From Gammaproteobacteria bacterium (GTDB lineage Bacteria; Pseudomonadota; Gammaproteobacteria; SZUA-229), in assembly GCA_016744065.1 (NCBI GenBank), contig JADGFA010000008.1, positions 34,877 to 98,876 of the forward strand: a DNA stretch of 64,000 nucleotides. The letters run 5' to 3'. The stretch's first letter is position 1. Each line of letters opens with the position of its first letter. The notes beneath the pieces are model-generated. The model was given only the letters and a program-made list of their open reading frames with translations. It had not been told where the DNA came from and ran no database searches. Positions 56,646 through 64,000 of this stretch are shown here, piece by piece. The position numbers and the translations under genes are program-made.

Positions 56646-56752
56646 GAGCAATATCCTGAGTGTTTTATTCAGCTCAGGGTAATTCAAATTTATTTAATAA
56701 CATTATCACATGCTGACTGAGTGTCAGCTAATCAGGTATTACCGAGGTTACT

Positions 56753-58057
56753 ATGCAAGTTTCTGTTGAATCAGGTGAAGGTCTGGAACGTAAATTAACA
56801 ATTCAGGTTCCTGCCGAAACGGTTGAGAAAGAAGTAGACAGTCGTCTGAACTCAATGCGTTCACGCGTTAAAATTGATGGTTTTCGTCCTGGTAAAGTGC
56901 CTTTGAGTGTAGTTAAAAAACAATATGGCACATCGGTTTTACAGGAAGTGATGGGTGAAGTCATGCAGAATACTTTACGCGATGCAGTTATTCAGGAATC
57001 GCTAAACCCAGCAGGCACTCCAGCTATTGAACCAACATCAATGGAACCTGGTAAACCATTAGAGTATATCGCTACTTTTGAGGTTTACCCTGAAATTGAA
57101 CTGACGGATTGTGCCAGCATTGAAGTTGAGCGTACTACAGCAGAAGTTGTTGATAGTGATGTTGATACTATGATTGATACCTTATTAAAGCAGCGAACAA
57201 CCTATGAAACAGTTGATCGTGCATCGAAAGACGCTGATCAGATGACCATTAATTTTGATGGATCTATTGATGGCGAGCAATTTGAAGGTGGACAGGCTGA
57301 TTCTGTACCGGTTGTTATTGGTTCTAATAGTATGATTCCTGGTTTTGAAGAAGAGCTGGTTGGCAAGTCGGCTGATGAGGAGTTTTCTTTTGATGTGAAT
57401 TTCCCTGATGATTATCATGCGGAAAATCTAAAAGGTAAAAAAGCGACTTTTGTAACGAAAGTTATTACTGTTGCAGAGCCTAAGAAACCTGAAGTTGATG
57501 AAGAATTTGCTAAATCTTTTGGTGTTGATGATGGCTCTATTGAAACATTGAAATCGGATATTCGTGCCAATATGGAACGTGAGTTACGCAATAAGTTACA
57601 GGAAGTGCTTAAGAAAGAAGTACTGGATAAACTATTAGATGCGAATGATGTATTAATTCCCAAGGCTTTAATTAATCAGGAAGCTGAGAATCTGCAAAAG
57701 CAGATGATGGACGCAGGGCAGTTACAGGCAGGTATGTCACTACCTAAAGAGTTATTTGAAGGTGAAGCTAAGCGCCGTGTTGGTTTGGGGCTGGTGATTG
57801 GTGAAGTTGTTAAGAAAGCTGAAATCAGACCAGAAGCGGATAAAGTGACGGCAAAGATTGATGATATTGCGCAGACGTATGAAGATCCTTCTGAGGTGAT
57901 TAATCACTATAATTCTAATCCACAATTAAAGCAGGGTATTGAAGCGTTAATAATGGAAGAAATGGTTGTTGACTGGATTGTTGATCAGGCAAAAGTGACT
58001 GATTCAGCTAAAAGCTTTCATGATTTAATGAATCCTGAAACACAACAGCCTGCTTAA
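56753..58057 (+). CDS. tig: Trigger factor
   Basis: Ribosome-bound chaperone for nascent chains. The 434-residue product has an N-terminal ribosome-binding domain with the loop signature GFRPGKVP, a central FKBP-type isomerase domain (about 150-245, from DQMTINFDGSIDG through GFEEELVGK) and a C-terminal helical chaperone domain. GAGGT lies 6 bp before the ATG. A GCTGAC-tgagt-GTCAGC hairpin at 56712-56728 lies in the 5' UTR. First gene of the tig-clpP-clpX-lon cluster; it has its own terminator. Confidence 0.97.
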   Translation: MQVSVESGEGLERKLTIQVPAETVEKEVDSRLNSMRSRVKIDGFRPGKVPLSVVKKQYGTSVLQEVMGEVMQNTLRDAVIQESLNPAGTPAIEPTSMEPGKPLEYIATFEVYPEIELTDCASIEVERTTAEVVDSDVDTMIDTLLKQRTTYETVDRASKDADQMTINFDGSIDGEQFEGGQADSVPVVIGSNSMIPGFEEELVGKSADEEFSFDVNFPDDYHAENLKGKKATFVTKVITVAEPKKPEVDEEFAKSFGVDDGSIETLKSDIRANMERELRNKLQEVLKKEVLDKLLDANDVLIPKALINQEAENLQKQMMDAGQLQAGMSLPKELFEGEAKRRVGLGLVIGEVVKKAEIRPEADKVTAKIDDIAQTYEDPSEVINHYNSNPQLKQGIEALIMEEMVVDWIVDQAKVTDSAKSFHDLMNPETQQPA

Positions 58058-58110
58058 TTTTCTAGCAAATTAACAGGCTTTGGTTGCTTAAAAAATAAAC
58101 AGTTTAATAA

Positions 58111-58140
58111 AAAAAGCAGGCTTTTAGCCTGCTTTTTTTA
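58111..58140 (+). terminator. Rho-independent terminator after tig
   Basis: AGCAGGCT-ttt-AGCCTGCT, a perfect 8-bp stem at 58115-58133, with flanking A- and T-runs. Strong terminator that isolates tig from clpP. Confidence 0.9.
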
Positions 58141-58253
58141 TTTGCCTACTTGTATTTATTTAGTCACAACATACAATCAGTTGAAGTTAATTTTAAATAT
58201 GTATAAGTAATGCTGTTTTCAGCATTGCAACCCATGTTCCCGGAGAACAATGA

Positions 58254-58898
58254 ATGATCATTACATCAGAAAATAGTAAGGGTGCGTCTGGATTACAGAG
58301 TAATCTGGTACCTATGGTAGTAGAACAAACTGCACGTGGTGAGCGTTCTTATGATATTTATTCAAGACTGTTAAAAGAGCGGGTTATTTTTATTGTAGGT
58401 CAGATTGAAGATCATATGGCTAACTTAATTGTTGCCCAGTTATTATTTCTGGAATCTGAAAACCCGGATAAGGATATTTCTATTTATATAAACTCACCTG
58501 GCGGTGTGGTTACATCTGGTATGGCTATATACGATACGATGCAATTTATTAAACCGGATGTTTCAACGTTATGTATTGGTCAGGCTGCAAGTATGGGTGC
58601 TTTATTATTGGCCGGTGGGGCAGATGGTAAGCGTTTTGCTTTGCCTCATTCACGGGTGATGATTCATCAGCCATTAGGCGGTTTTCAGGGCCAGGCTACG
58701 GATATTGATATTCATGCACGTGAAATACTCTCGATGCGTGATCGTTTGAATTCGATTCTGGCAAGACACACAGGTCAGTCAATGGACAGGATTGCTGAAG
58801 ATACCGAGCGTGATAATTTCATGAGTGCTGATGATGCAGCTGAATACGGTATGGTTGATACTGTGTTGCGCGAACGAAGCGGGGAAGTTTCAGAGTAA
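58254..58898 (+). CDS. clpP: ATP-dependent Clp protease proteolytic subunit
   Basis: Serine protease core that works with ClpX or ClpA. The 214-residue product has catalytic Ser in [11 protein letters not shown], His in [11 protein letters not shown], and the Asp is expected in DIHAREIL. The N-terminal segment before [17 protein letters not shown] is the propeptide. GGAGAA lies before the start; an out-of-frame ATG at 58250 precedes the real ATG at 58254 by 4 bp. A 7-bp hairpin AATGCTG-tttt-CAGCATT at 58209-58226 is in the 5' UTR. clpX follows after a terminator. Confidence 0.96.
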   Translation: MIITSENSKGASGLQSNLVPMVVEQTARGERSYDIYSRLLKERVIFIVGQIEDHMANLIVAQLLFLESENPDKDISIYINSPGGVVTSGMAIYDTMQFIKPDVSTLCIGQAASMGALLLAGGADGKRFALPHSRVMIHQPLGGFQGQATDIDIHAREILSMRDRLNSILARHTGQSMDRIAEDTERDNFMSADDAAEYGMVDTVLRERSGEVSE

Positions 58899-58954
58899 AA
58901 TAGCTGTTTATCCCCCGTTATTGCTTGAAAAACAATAAAACATCACAACATAAT

Positions 58955-58980
58955 AAAAAACCGCTGTTTGGCGGTTTTTT
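58955..58980 (+). terminator. Rho-independent terminator after clpP
   Basis: AAAAAACCGC-tgtttg-GCGGTTTTTT, a 10-bp symmetrical stem whose lower half is the U-run. It is 56 bp after the clpP stop, so clpX is expected to have its own promoter. Confidence 0.9.
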
Positions 58981-59107
58981 ATTGAATTTTGGGCTATCTT
59001 CTATTAATTAAGAAGTAAAATGTTGGATAGTTGTCTAATTTCTGAACAAAACCCATATAAATCATATGGTTTAGTAAGATTTGATTAAAAAATCATTTAA
59101 ATTATGT

Positions 59108-59137
59108 CCTTGCAAGTTATTACGATACTTGGCAAGG
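59108..59137 (+). promoter_or_regulatory. Stem-loop upstream of clpX
   Basis: CCTTGCAAGT pairs with ACTTGGCAAGG (one bulged base) around loop TATTACGAT. It is 80 bp before the clpX ATG, in the 318-bp region between clpP and clpX where the clpX promoter must be. The region otherwise holds only the clpP terminator. Confidence 0.45.
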
Positions 59138-59217
59138 TATAGATTATCATTGTAGCTATTACGTAAAGATAGTTATAGAAATGTATTATAAGCTTCGGGC
59201 TAGGATGAGGATACGTC

Positions 59218-60498
59218 ATGAGTGACGATAAAAATAATGAAGAAGATTCGGGTAAATTACTGTATTGCTCGTTTTGCGGTAAGAGCCAGCACGAAGTTAA
59301 AAAGTTGATAGCAGGCCCTTCTGTATTCGTCTGTGATGAATGTGTTGAACTCTGTAATGATATTATTAGCGAAGAGCTACAGGAGCAGGCTGCTTCATCG
59401 GTAACTAAACTTCCTAAGCCACAGGAAATTAAAGAAATTCTTGATGATTATGTTATAGGTCAAACACAGGCTAAAAAAGTTTTGGCTGTGGCCGTTTATA
59501 ATCATTATAAGCGTCTGGAAGTAAAGCATAAGAAAGATGATGTAGAGCTTTCTAAAAGTAATATCATGCTAATTGGTCCTACGGGTTCAGGTAAAACTTT
59601 ATTAGCACAGACCCTTGCGCGTTTGCTTAATGTACCCTTTACTATTGCCGACGCAACTACATTGACTGAAGCAGGTTATGTCGGTGAAGACGTTGAGAAT
59701 ATTATCCAGAAGTTATTACAGAAGTGTGATTATGATGTAGAAAAAGCCCAGACCGGTATTGTTTACATTGATGAAATTGATAAGATTTCCCGTAAATCAG
59801 ATAATCCATCTATTACCCGTGATGTATCCGGGGAAGGTGTGCAACAGGCACTGTTAAAATTGATTGAAGGTACAGTTGCTTCTGTGCCACCTCAGGGGGG
59901 GCGTAAGCATCCTCAACAGGAATTTTTACAGGTCGACACCGGGAATATACTGTTTATCTGTGGTGGCGCATTTGCAGGCCTGGATCAGGTTATTCGTGAT
60001 CGTTCTGAGAAAAGTGGTATTGGCTTTGGTGCGGAAGTTCGTGGCAAGGAAAATACCAAATCTACGGGTGAAATTCTTAAGGACCTGGAGTCGGACGATT
60101 TAATTCGATATGGTCTGATTCCTGAATTTGTCGGTCGCTTACCTGTGGTGGCAACTCTGGAAGAGCTGGATGAAGATGCTCTGGTTACTATATTAACCAA
60201 ACCTAAAAATGCTTTAACCAAGCAATATTCAAAAATGTTTGAAATGGAAGATTGTGAGTTAGAGTTCCGTGAGGATGCGCTTTTGGCCATTGCTAAAAAA
60301 GCCATGGAGCGTAAAACCGGTGCTCGTGGTCTGCGTACTATTCTGGAAAATATACTTCTGGAAACCATGTATGAATTACCGTCACTGGAAAATGTAAGTA
60401 AGGTTGTTCTTGATGAAGGTGTGATTAATGGTGAAGCCAAACCCTTTATGGTATTCGAGAGCAATGAAACACCTAAAACAGCTTCCAGTGCTGAATAA
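59218..60498 (+). CDS. clpX: ATP-dependent Clp protease ATP-binding subunit ClpX
   Basis: Unfoldase that feeds substrates to ClpP. The 426-residue product starts with a Cys4 zinc-binding domain (CSFCGKS and CDECVELC, about 17-45), then the AAA+ module with Walker A GPTGSGKT, Walker [11 protein letters not shown], pore loop GYVGED and sensor 2 region GARGLR. The IGF loop that contacts ClpP is visible as SGIGFGAE. No truncation. Next gene is lon. Confidence 0.97.
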   Translation: MSDDKNNEEDSGKLLYCSFCGKSQHEVKKLIAGPSVFVCDECVELCNDIISEELQEQAASSVTKLPKPQEIKEILDDYVIGQTQAKKVLAVAVYNHYKRLEVKHKKDDVELSKSNIMLIGPTGSGKTLLAQTLARLLNVPFTIADATTLTEAGYVGEDVENIIQKLLQKCDYDVEKAQTGIVYIDEIDKISRKSDNPSITRDVSGEGVQQALLKLIEGTVASVPPQGGRKHPQQEFLQVDTGNILFICGGAFAGLDQVIRDRSEKSGIGFGAEVRGKENTKSTGEILKDLESDDLIRYGLIPEFVGRLPVVATLEELDEDALVTILTKPKNALTKQYSKMFEMEDCELEFREDALLAIAKKAMERKTGARGLRTILENILLETMYELPSLENVSKVVLDEGVINGEAKPFMVFESNETPKTASSAE

Positions 60499-60611
60499 AG
60501 AGTTGTTCTAATGTCAGTTGGCCTAACTAGACAGTGATTTAATTAGGCTAACCTTTTGTTATTAAGTTTTTATGGAACTTCGCTAATCATAAAAAATATT
60601 TATTGATCAAC

Positions 60612-60639
60612 CTTGAAGCTTCACATACTGCCCCCATGT
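60612..60639 (+). promoter_or_regulatory. Sigma-32 (heat-shock) promoter of lon
   Basis: CTTGAA at 60612-60617 and CCCCATGT at 60632-60639 are separated by 14 bp. This is a full match to the RpoH consensus CTTGAA-N13-15-CCCCATNT. It is about 60 bp before the lon start. Heat-shock control of lon is known in E. coli, which supports the call. Confidence 0.9.
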
Positions 60640-60700
60640 GATTCTATAGAATTAAAATACTGGTGGGTTGCTTAAGTTACCCTCCTTAATACTTGAGGTA

Positions 60701-63154
60701 ATGTCTGTGTCAGATACCGAAAACGAAATTGAATCAACAACGAATGCATATGAAGGTAAAATCCCGGTACTCCCATTACGCGATGTAGTGGTTTATCCCC
60801 ATATGGTTATTCCTCTTTTTGTTGGACGTGAAAAATCTATTCAGGCACTTGATGCTGCCATGTCAAAAGACAAGCAGATTCTGCTGGTAGCACAGAAAAG
60901 TGCGGAAATAGATGATCCCTCGATGAAAGATATTCATGAAATAGGGACGCTTTCAACTATTTTGCAATTGCTTAAGTTGCCTGATGGTACGATCAAAGTT
61001 TTAGTTGAAGGTGCAACTCGCGCTAAAGTAGAAGCTGTCTTTGACGATGAAGTTTTCTTTACAGCAGATTATACTTTATTGGAAGATACTGGCGCTGATG
61101 ATGATAATGGTCGTGAGCTCGAAGTGCTTTCTCGCTCTATTATGGGTGTTTTCGACCAATATGTGAAACTGAATAAAAAAGTGCCGCCTGAGATATTAAC
61201 ATCACTAAGTGGTATTGATGATCCTGCACGCCTGTCTGATACAATCGCAGCACATATGTCGCTTAAAGTTGAGGAAAAACAAAATATTCTGGGTATATCG
61301 GATGTTAAAGAGCGCATGGAATATTTGCTCAGTATGATTGAGGCAGAAATAGACCTGTTGCAAATTGAAAAACGCATTCGTGGTCGTGTTAAGCAGCAAA
61401 TGGAAAAAAGTCAGCGTGAATATTATCTGAATGAGCAAATGAAAGCGATTCAGAAAGAGTTAGGTGAGCTTGATGAGGCACCTAATGAGATAGAAGATCT
61501 TGAAAAGAAAATTACCAAAGCGGGTTTAAGTGCAGAGGCGAAAAAGAAAGCCACTACAGAGCTTAATAAACTCAAAATGATGTCACCCATGTCGGCAGAA
61601 GCAACAGTTGTGCGTAATTACATTGATGCTCTGGTCGGCTGCCCCTGGAAAAAACGCAGCAAAATATCCAAAGATATTAACGAGGCACAAAAAATCCTCG
61701 ATGAAGATCATTATGGATTAGAGAAAGTTAAAGAACGTATTCTTGAGTATCTCGCAGTTCAGCAACGCGTTAAAAAGCTTAAAGGGCCTATTTTATGTCT
61801 GGTTGGGCCTCCAGGCGTAGGTAAAACCTCTCTTGGTCAATCTATTGCTCGTGCAACGAATAGAAAGTTCACACGTATGGCACTGGGTGGTGTGCGTGAT
61901 GAAGCTGAGATTCGTGGTCATCGGCGCACTTATATTGGTTCCTTACCAGGTAAAGTGATTCAGAACCTGACTAAAGTGGGTACACGTAATCCGTTATTCC
62001 TGTTAGATGAAATTGATAAGATGGCACAGGATTTTAGAGGTGACCCTGCTTCTGCATTATTAGAAGTGTTAGATCCTGAACAAAATCATACTTTTGGCGA
62101 TCATTATCTTGAAGTTGATTTTGACCTTTCAGATGTGATGTTTATTGCAACTTCAAATAGTATGAATATTCCTGGTCCGTTACTCGACCGTATGGAAGTT
62201 ATTCGCATCCCGGGTTATACCGAAGATGAAAAAATGAACATTGTGAAAAACTATTTGTTGCCCAAGCAAATGGAAAATAATGGCCTGAATGATAATGAGC
62301 TTGAGGTTACTCAGGAAGCTATTATGGATACGGTTCGTTATTACACTCGTGAAGCGGGTGTACGTAGTTTAGAGCGTGAAATGTCTAAAATTTGCCGTAA
62401 AGTCGTTAAGGATGTTTTAATGAATCCCAGCGATGAAAAGGTGATTATAACATCTGAAAATCTGGAAAAATATCTGGGTGTTATTCGTTTCCGTTATGGT
62501 AAGGCCGAAGACAATGATCAGATAGGACAGGTAACTGGCCTTGCATGGACAGAGGTTGGTGGCGAGTTGCTAAGTATAGAATCTGCGGTTATGTCTGGTA
62601 AAGGGAAACAAACTTTCACCGGACAACTGGGTGACGTTATGCAAGAGTCTATTTATGCAGCGATGACCGTGGTTAGAAGCCGAGCTGCAACTCTAGGGCT
62701 GGAGGATGACTTTTATGAAAATAAAGATATTCATATACATGTGCCCGAAGGAGCAACGCCTAAAGACGGCCCCAGTGCGGGTGTAGGAATGTGTACAGCG
62801 ATTGTATCTACGATGACGGGTATACCCGTTAAATCCAGTGTTGCCATGACAGGTGAAATTACCCTGCGTGGTGAAGTGTTACCTATTGGTGGACTGAAAG
62901 AAAAATTGTTGGCTGCGCATCGTGGTGGTATAGAAACAATTATTATTCCCCATGAAAATGAAAAAGATTTAGCTGAAGTGCCTAAGACAATACTGGATAA
63001 ACTGGAAATAAAACCCGTGCAGTGGATTGATGAGGTTTTAGCGATTGCTTTGCAAAGTATGCCAGTACCACTTGATGAAGCTGGAAAATCGGGAGCAGGT
63101 TCAAGTGAAAAAAGTAAAAAATCTAAAAAAACGGATGATTTACGCCATCACTAA
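60701..63154 (+). CDS. lon: ATP-dependent protease Lon
   Basis: AAA+ serine protease that degrades misfolded and regulatory proteins. Order: N-terminal substrate domain with [20 protein letters not shown], helical region, AAA+ module with Walker [10 protein letters not shown] and Walker [11 protein letters not shown], and a C-terminal peptidase with the Ser-Lys dyad in [11 protein letters not shown] and the downstream [14 protein letters not shown]. Start: the ATG at 60701 gives 817 residues; GAGG lies only 2 bp before it and would suit the GTG at 60707 better. An upstream TTG at 60668 would add 11 residues. The C-terminal tail is Lys/Ser-rich. Confidence 0.96.
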   Translation: MSVSDTENEIESTTNAYEGKIPVLPLRDVVVYPHMVIPLFVGREKSIQALDAAMSKDKQILLVAQKSAEIDDPSMKDIHEIGTLSTILQLLKLPDGTIKVLVEGATRAKVEAVFDDEVFFTADYTLLEDTGADDDNGRELEVLSRSIMGVFDQYVKLNKKVPPEILTSLSGIDDPARLSDTIAAHMSLKVEEKQNILGISDVKERMEYLLSMIEAEIDLLQIEKRIRGRVKQQMEKSQREYYLNEQMKAIQKELGELDEAPNEIEDLEKKITKAGLSAEAKKKATTELNKLKMMSPMSAEATVVRNYIDALVGCPWKKRSKISKDINEAQKILDEDHYGLEKVKERILEYLAVQQRVKKLKGPILCLVGPPGVGKTSLGQSIARATNRKFTRMALGGVRDEAEIRGHRRTYIGSLPGKVIQNLTKVGTRNPLFLLDEIDKMAQDFRGDPASALLEVLDPEQNHTFGDHYLEVDFDLSDVMFIATSNSMNIPGPLLDRMEVIRIPGYTEDEKMNIVKNYLLPKQMENNGLNDNELEVTQEAIMDTVRYYTREAGVRSLEREMSKICRKVVKDVLMNPSDEKVIITSENLEKYLGVIRFRYGKAEDNDQIGQVTGLAWTEVGGELLSIESAVMSGKGKQTFTGQLGDVMQESIYAAMTVVRSRAATLGLEDDFYENKDIHIHVPEGATPKDGPSAGVGMCTAIVSTMTGIPVKSSVAMTGEITLRGEVLPIGGLKEKLLAAHRGGIETIIIPHENEKDLAEVPKTILDKLEIKPVQWIDEVLAIALQSMPVPLDEAGKSGAGSSEKSKKSKKTDDLRHH

Positions 63155-63188
63155 TAACTTAAATAATGAGATGAAAGTTTAAATAAAA

Positions 63189-63220
63189 GGCCATTTTTAG
63201 AAATAATTATGGCCATTTTT
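63189..63220 (+). terminator. Rho-independent terminator after lon
   Basis: GGCCAT (63189-63194) pairs with ATGGCC (63209-63214), extended by flanking A and T runs, followed by ATTTTTTATTT. It lies 35 bp after the lon stop. Confidence 0.7.
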
Positions 63221-63358
63221 TATTTCTAATAAACAAATATATTTATCTTCTTATAAAGTTATTTATGAATTTTTTTGTCAACTTTCAGACAAAAGTTACA
63301 TTTTTACACTTGACACAAAATTAATTTATTGATTTGCAGTTATATTTGCTTAAAGCCG

Positions 63359-63388
63359 TTGACACGGCCCTTTCCGGGCTGGTATAAA
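63359..63388 (+). promoter_or_regulatory. Sigma-70 promoter upstream of hupB
   Basis: TTGACA at 63359-63364, 18-bp spacer, TATAAA at 63383-63388. The spacer contains a small GCCC-tttcc-GGGC hairpin. It lies 220 bp before the hupB start, so the mRNA has a long 5' UTR, in which an ACACAT-aga-ATGTGT inverted repeat is found at 63431-63445. A second promoter closer to the gene may exist. Confidence 0.65.
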
Positions 63389-63606
63389 GTTTGCGCTAGT
63401 TCTATCCATAGAATTGCCTGTTTGATAGATACACATAGAATGTGTTTTAAATGGGTAATTCAGGATATGTGAAGTTTCTCCGCGGCATGACTCATATAAT
63501 AAAGTCACAAGATGGCAGATACGGGCTTTTACAAAAAAAAATATATTTATTGAAACAACAGTTTCTTTCTTATTTCACGAACATAACTAACATTTAGGAT
63601 TTAATA

Positions 63607-63879
63607 ATGAATAAATCAGAATTGATTGACGCTATTGCTGAAAACTCAGGCTTATCAAAAGCAGATTCAGGACGTGCACTGGATGCAGTAATTTCATCTG
63701 TTACAGGTGCGTTGAAGGACAATGACCAGGTAACAATCGTTGGTTTTGGAACATTCCTTGTACGTCAACGTGCTGCGCGTGTTGGCCGTAATCCACAGAC
63801 TGGTGCAGAAATTCAGATTAAGGCCGCTAACGTTCCAGCATTTAAGCCTGGCAAAGCATTAAAAGATGCAGTAAACTAG
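63607..63879 (+). CDS. hupB: DNA-binding protein HU-beta
   Basis: Nucleoid protein that bends DNA as a dimer. The 90-residue product is full length: [18 protein letters not shown] at the N-terminus, VTIVGFGTF, and the beta-arm signature [20 protein letters not shown], ending [14 protein letters not shown] lies before the ATG. Position after lon and before tRNA-Val and tRNA-Asp is typical of gammaproteobacteria; ppiD would be expected further right. Confidence 0.97.
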   Translation: MNKSELIDAIAENSGLSKADSGRALDAVISSVTGALKDNDQVTIVGFGTFLVRQRAARVGRNPQTGAEIQIKAANVPAFKPGKALKDAVN

Positions 63880-63896
63880 CGCCCGCACAAAATGGC

Positions 63897-63972
63897 GGGT
63901 GATTAGCTCAGCTGGTAGAGCGTCGCCCTTACAAGGCGAATGTCGGGGGTTCGACTCCCTCATCACCCACCA
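63897..63972 (+). tRNA. tRNA-Val (anticodon TAC)
   Basis: Acceptor stem GGGTGAT pairs with ATCACCC, discriminator A, CCA at 63970-63972. Anticodon stem TCGCC/GGCGA encloses CTTACAA, giving anticodon TAC. The T arm contains GTTCGACTC. It starts 17 bp after the hupB stop and is likely co-transcribed with it or with tRNA-Asp. Confidence 0.96.
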
Positions 63973-63974
63973 CT

Positions 63975-64000
63975 GGACCGGTAGTTCAGCTGGTTAGAAT
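63975..64000 (+). tRNA. tRNA-Asp, 5' part (cut by window end)
   Basis: GGACCGGTAGTTCAGCTGG followed by TTAGAAT is the acceptor 5' arm and D arm of a tRNA resembling tRNA-Asp(GTC) of other gammaproteobacteria, 2 bp after tRNA-Val. The anticodon is outside the window, so the identity is inferred from the 5' half and the usual gene order. Confidence 0.7.

Overview
This is a chromosomal segment of an AT-rich gammaproteobacterium. The evidence is gene order rather than any single marker: smc-zipA-ligA; tRNA-Leu followed by tig-clpP-clpX-lon-hupB and tRNA-Val/tRNA-Asp; a GacS/BarA-type kinase beside cysM-rlmD; and ppiB-lpxH. Genus cannot be assigned by eye. No transposase, integrase, CRISPR array or rRNA was seen.

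Layout. 1-5 kb (mostly minus strand): the 5' part of lpxH, ppiB, tRNA-Arg(CCT), a two-transmembrane potassium channel with its DUF6394-like partner, and dapE. 5-8 kb: dnaB and alr. 8-12.3 kb: an HD-domain hydrolase and a CHASE2 nucleotide cyclase, then pdxJ. 12.4-18.5 kb: a three-gene minus-strand unit of TonB-dependent receptor, periplasmic ABC_sub_bind protein and BarA/GacS-like hybrid kinase. 18.6-27 kb: cysM, rlmD, an inositol-monophosphatase family gene, a SPOR protein, a HAD hydrolase, a DAHP synthase, a Fur-box-controlled cysteine-rich small protein and alaA.

27-38 kb is the accessory part of the window: lower coding density and long intergenic stretches. It holds a secreted M43 metalloprotease, an orphan 133-residue protein behind an elaborate leader, an amidohydrolase, a GFA protein, a short PhyH dioxygenase, several unknown membrane proteins (two resembling a toxin-immunity pair), selO, a terminated mini-gene and a tandem 44-bp repeat array. 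The most unusual signal is here: a structured leader ahead of the orphan protein (start 29003) reappears with identical spacing ahead of a 17-codon ORF at 36940 that ends in its own terminator.

38-64 kb returns to housekeeping: pdxH, rimO, slyX-cysZ, an FGGY sugar kinase, queF, smc-zipA-ligA, adenine deaminase, a SirB2 protein, an AddB-like nuclease, a universal stress protein, tRNA-Leu, tig, clpP, clpX, lon (with a textbook sigma-32 promoter), hupB, tRNA-Val and the first bases of tRNA-Asp.

How the genes work together: the right end is the protein folding and degradation block (trigger factor, ClpXP, Lon). The centre-right block handles chromosome condensation, division and DNA ligation. 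The 12-18 kb unit looks like an outer membrane to periplasm to kinase sensing chain feeding a Gac-type regulator.
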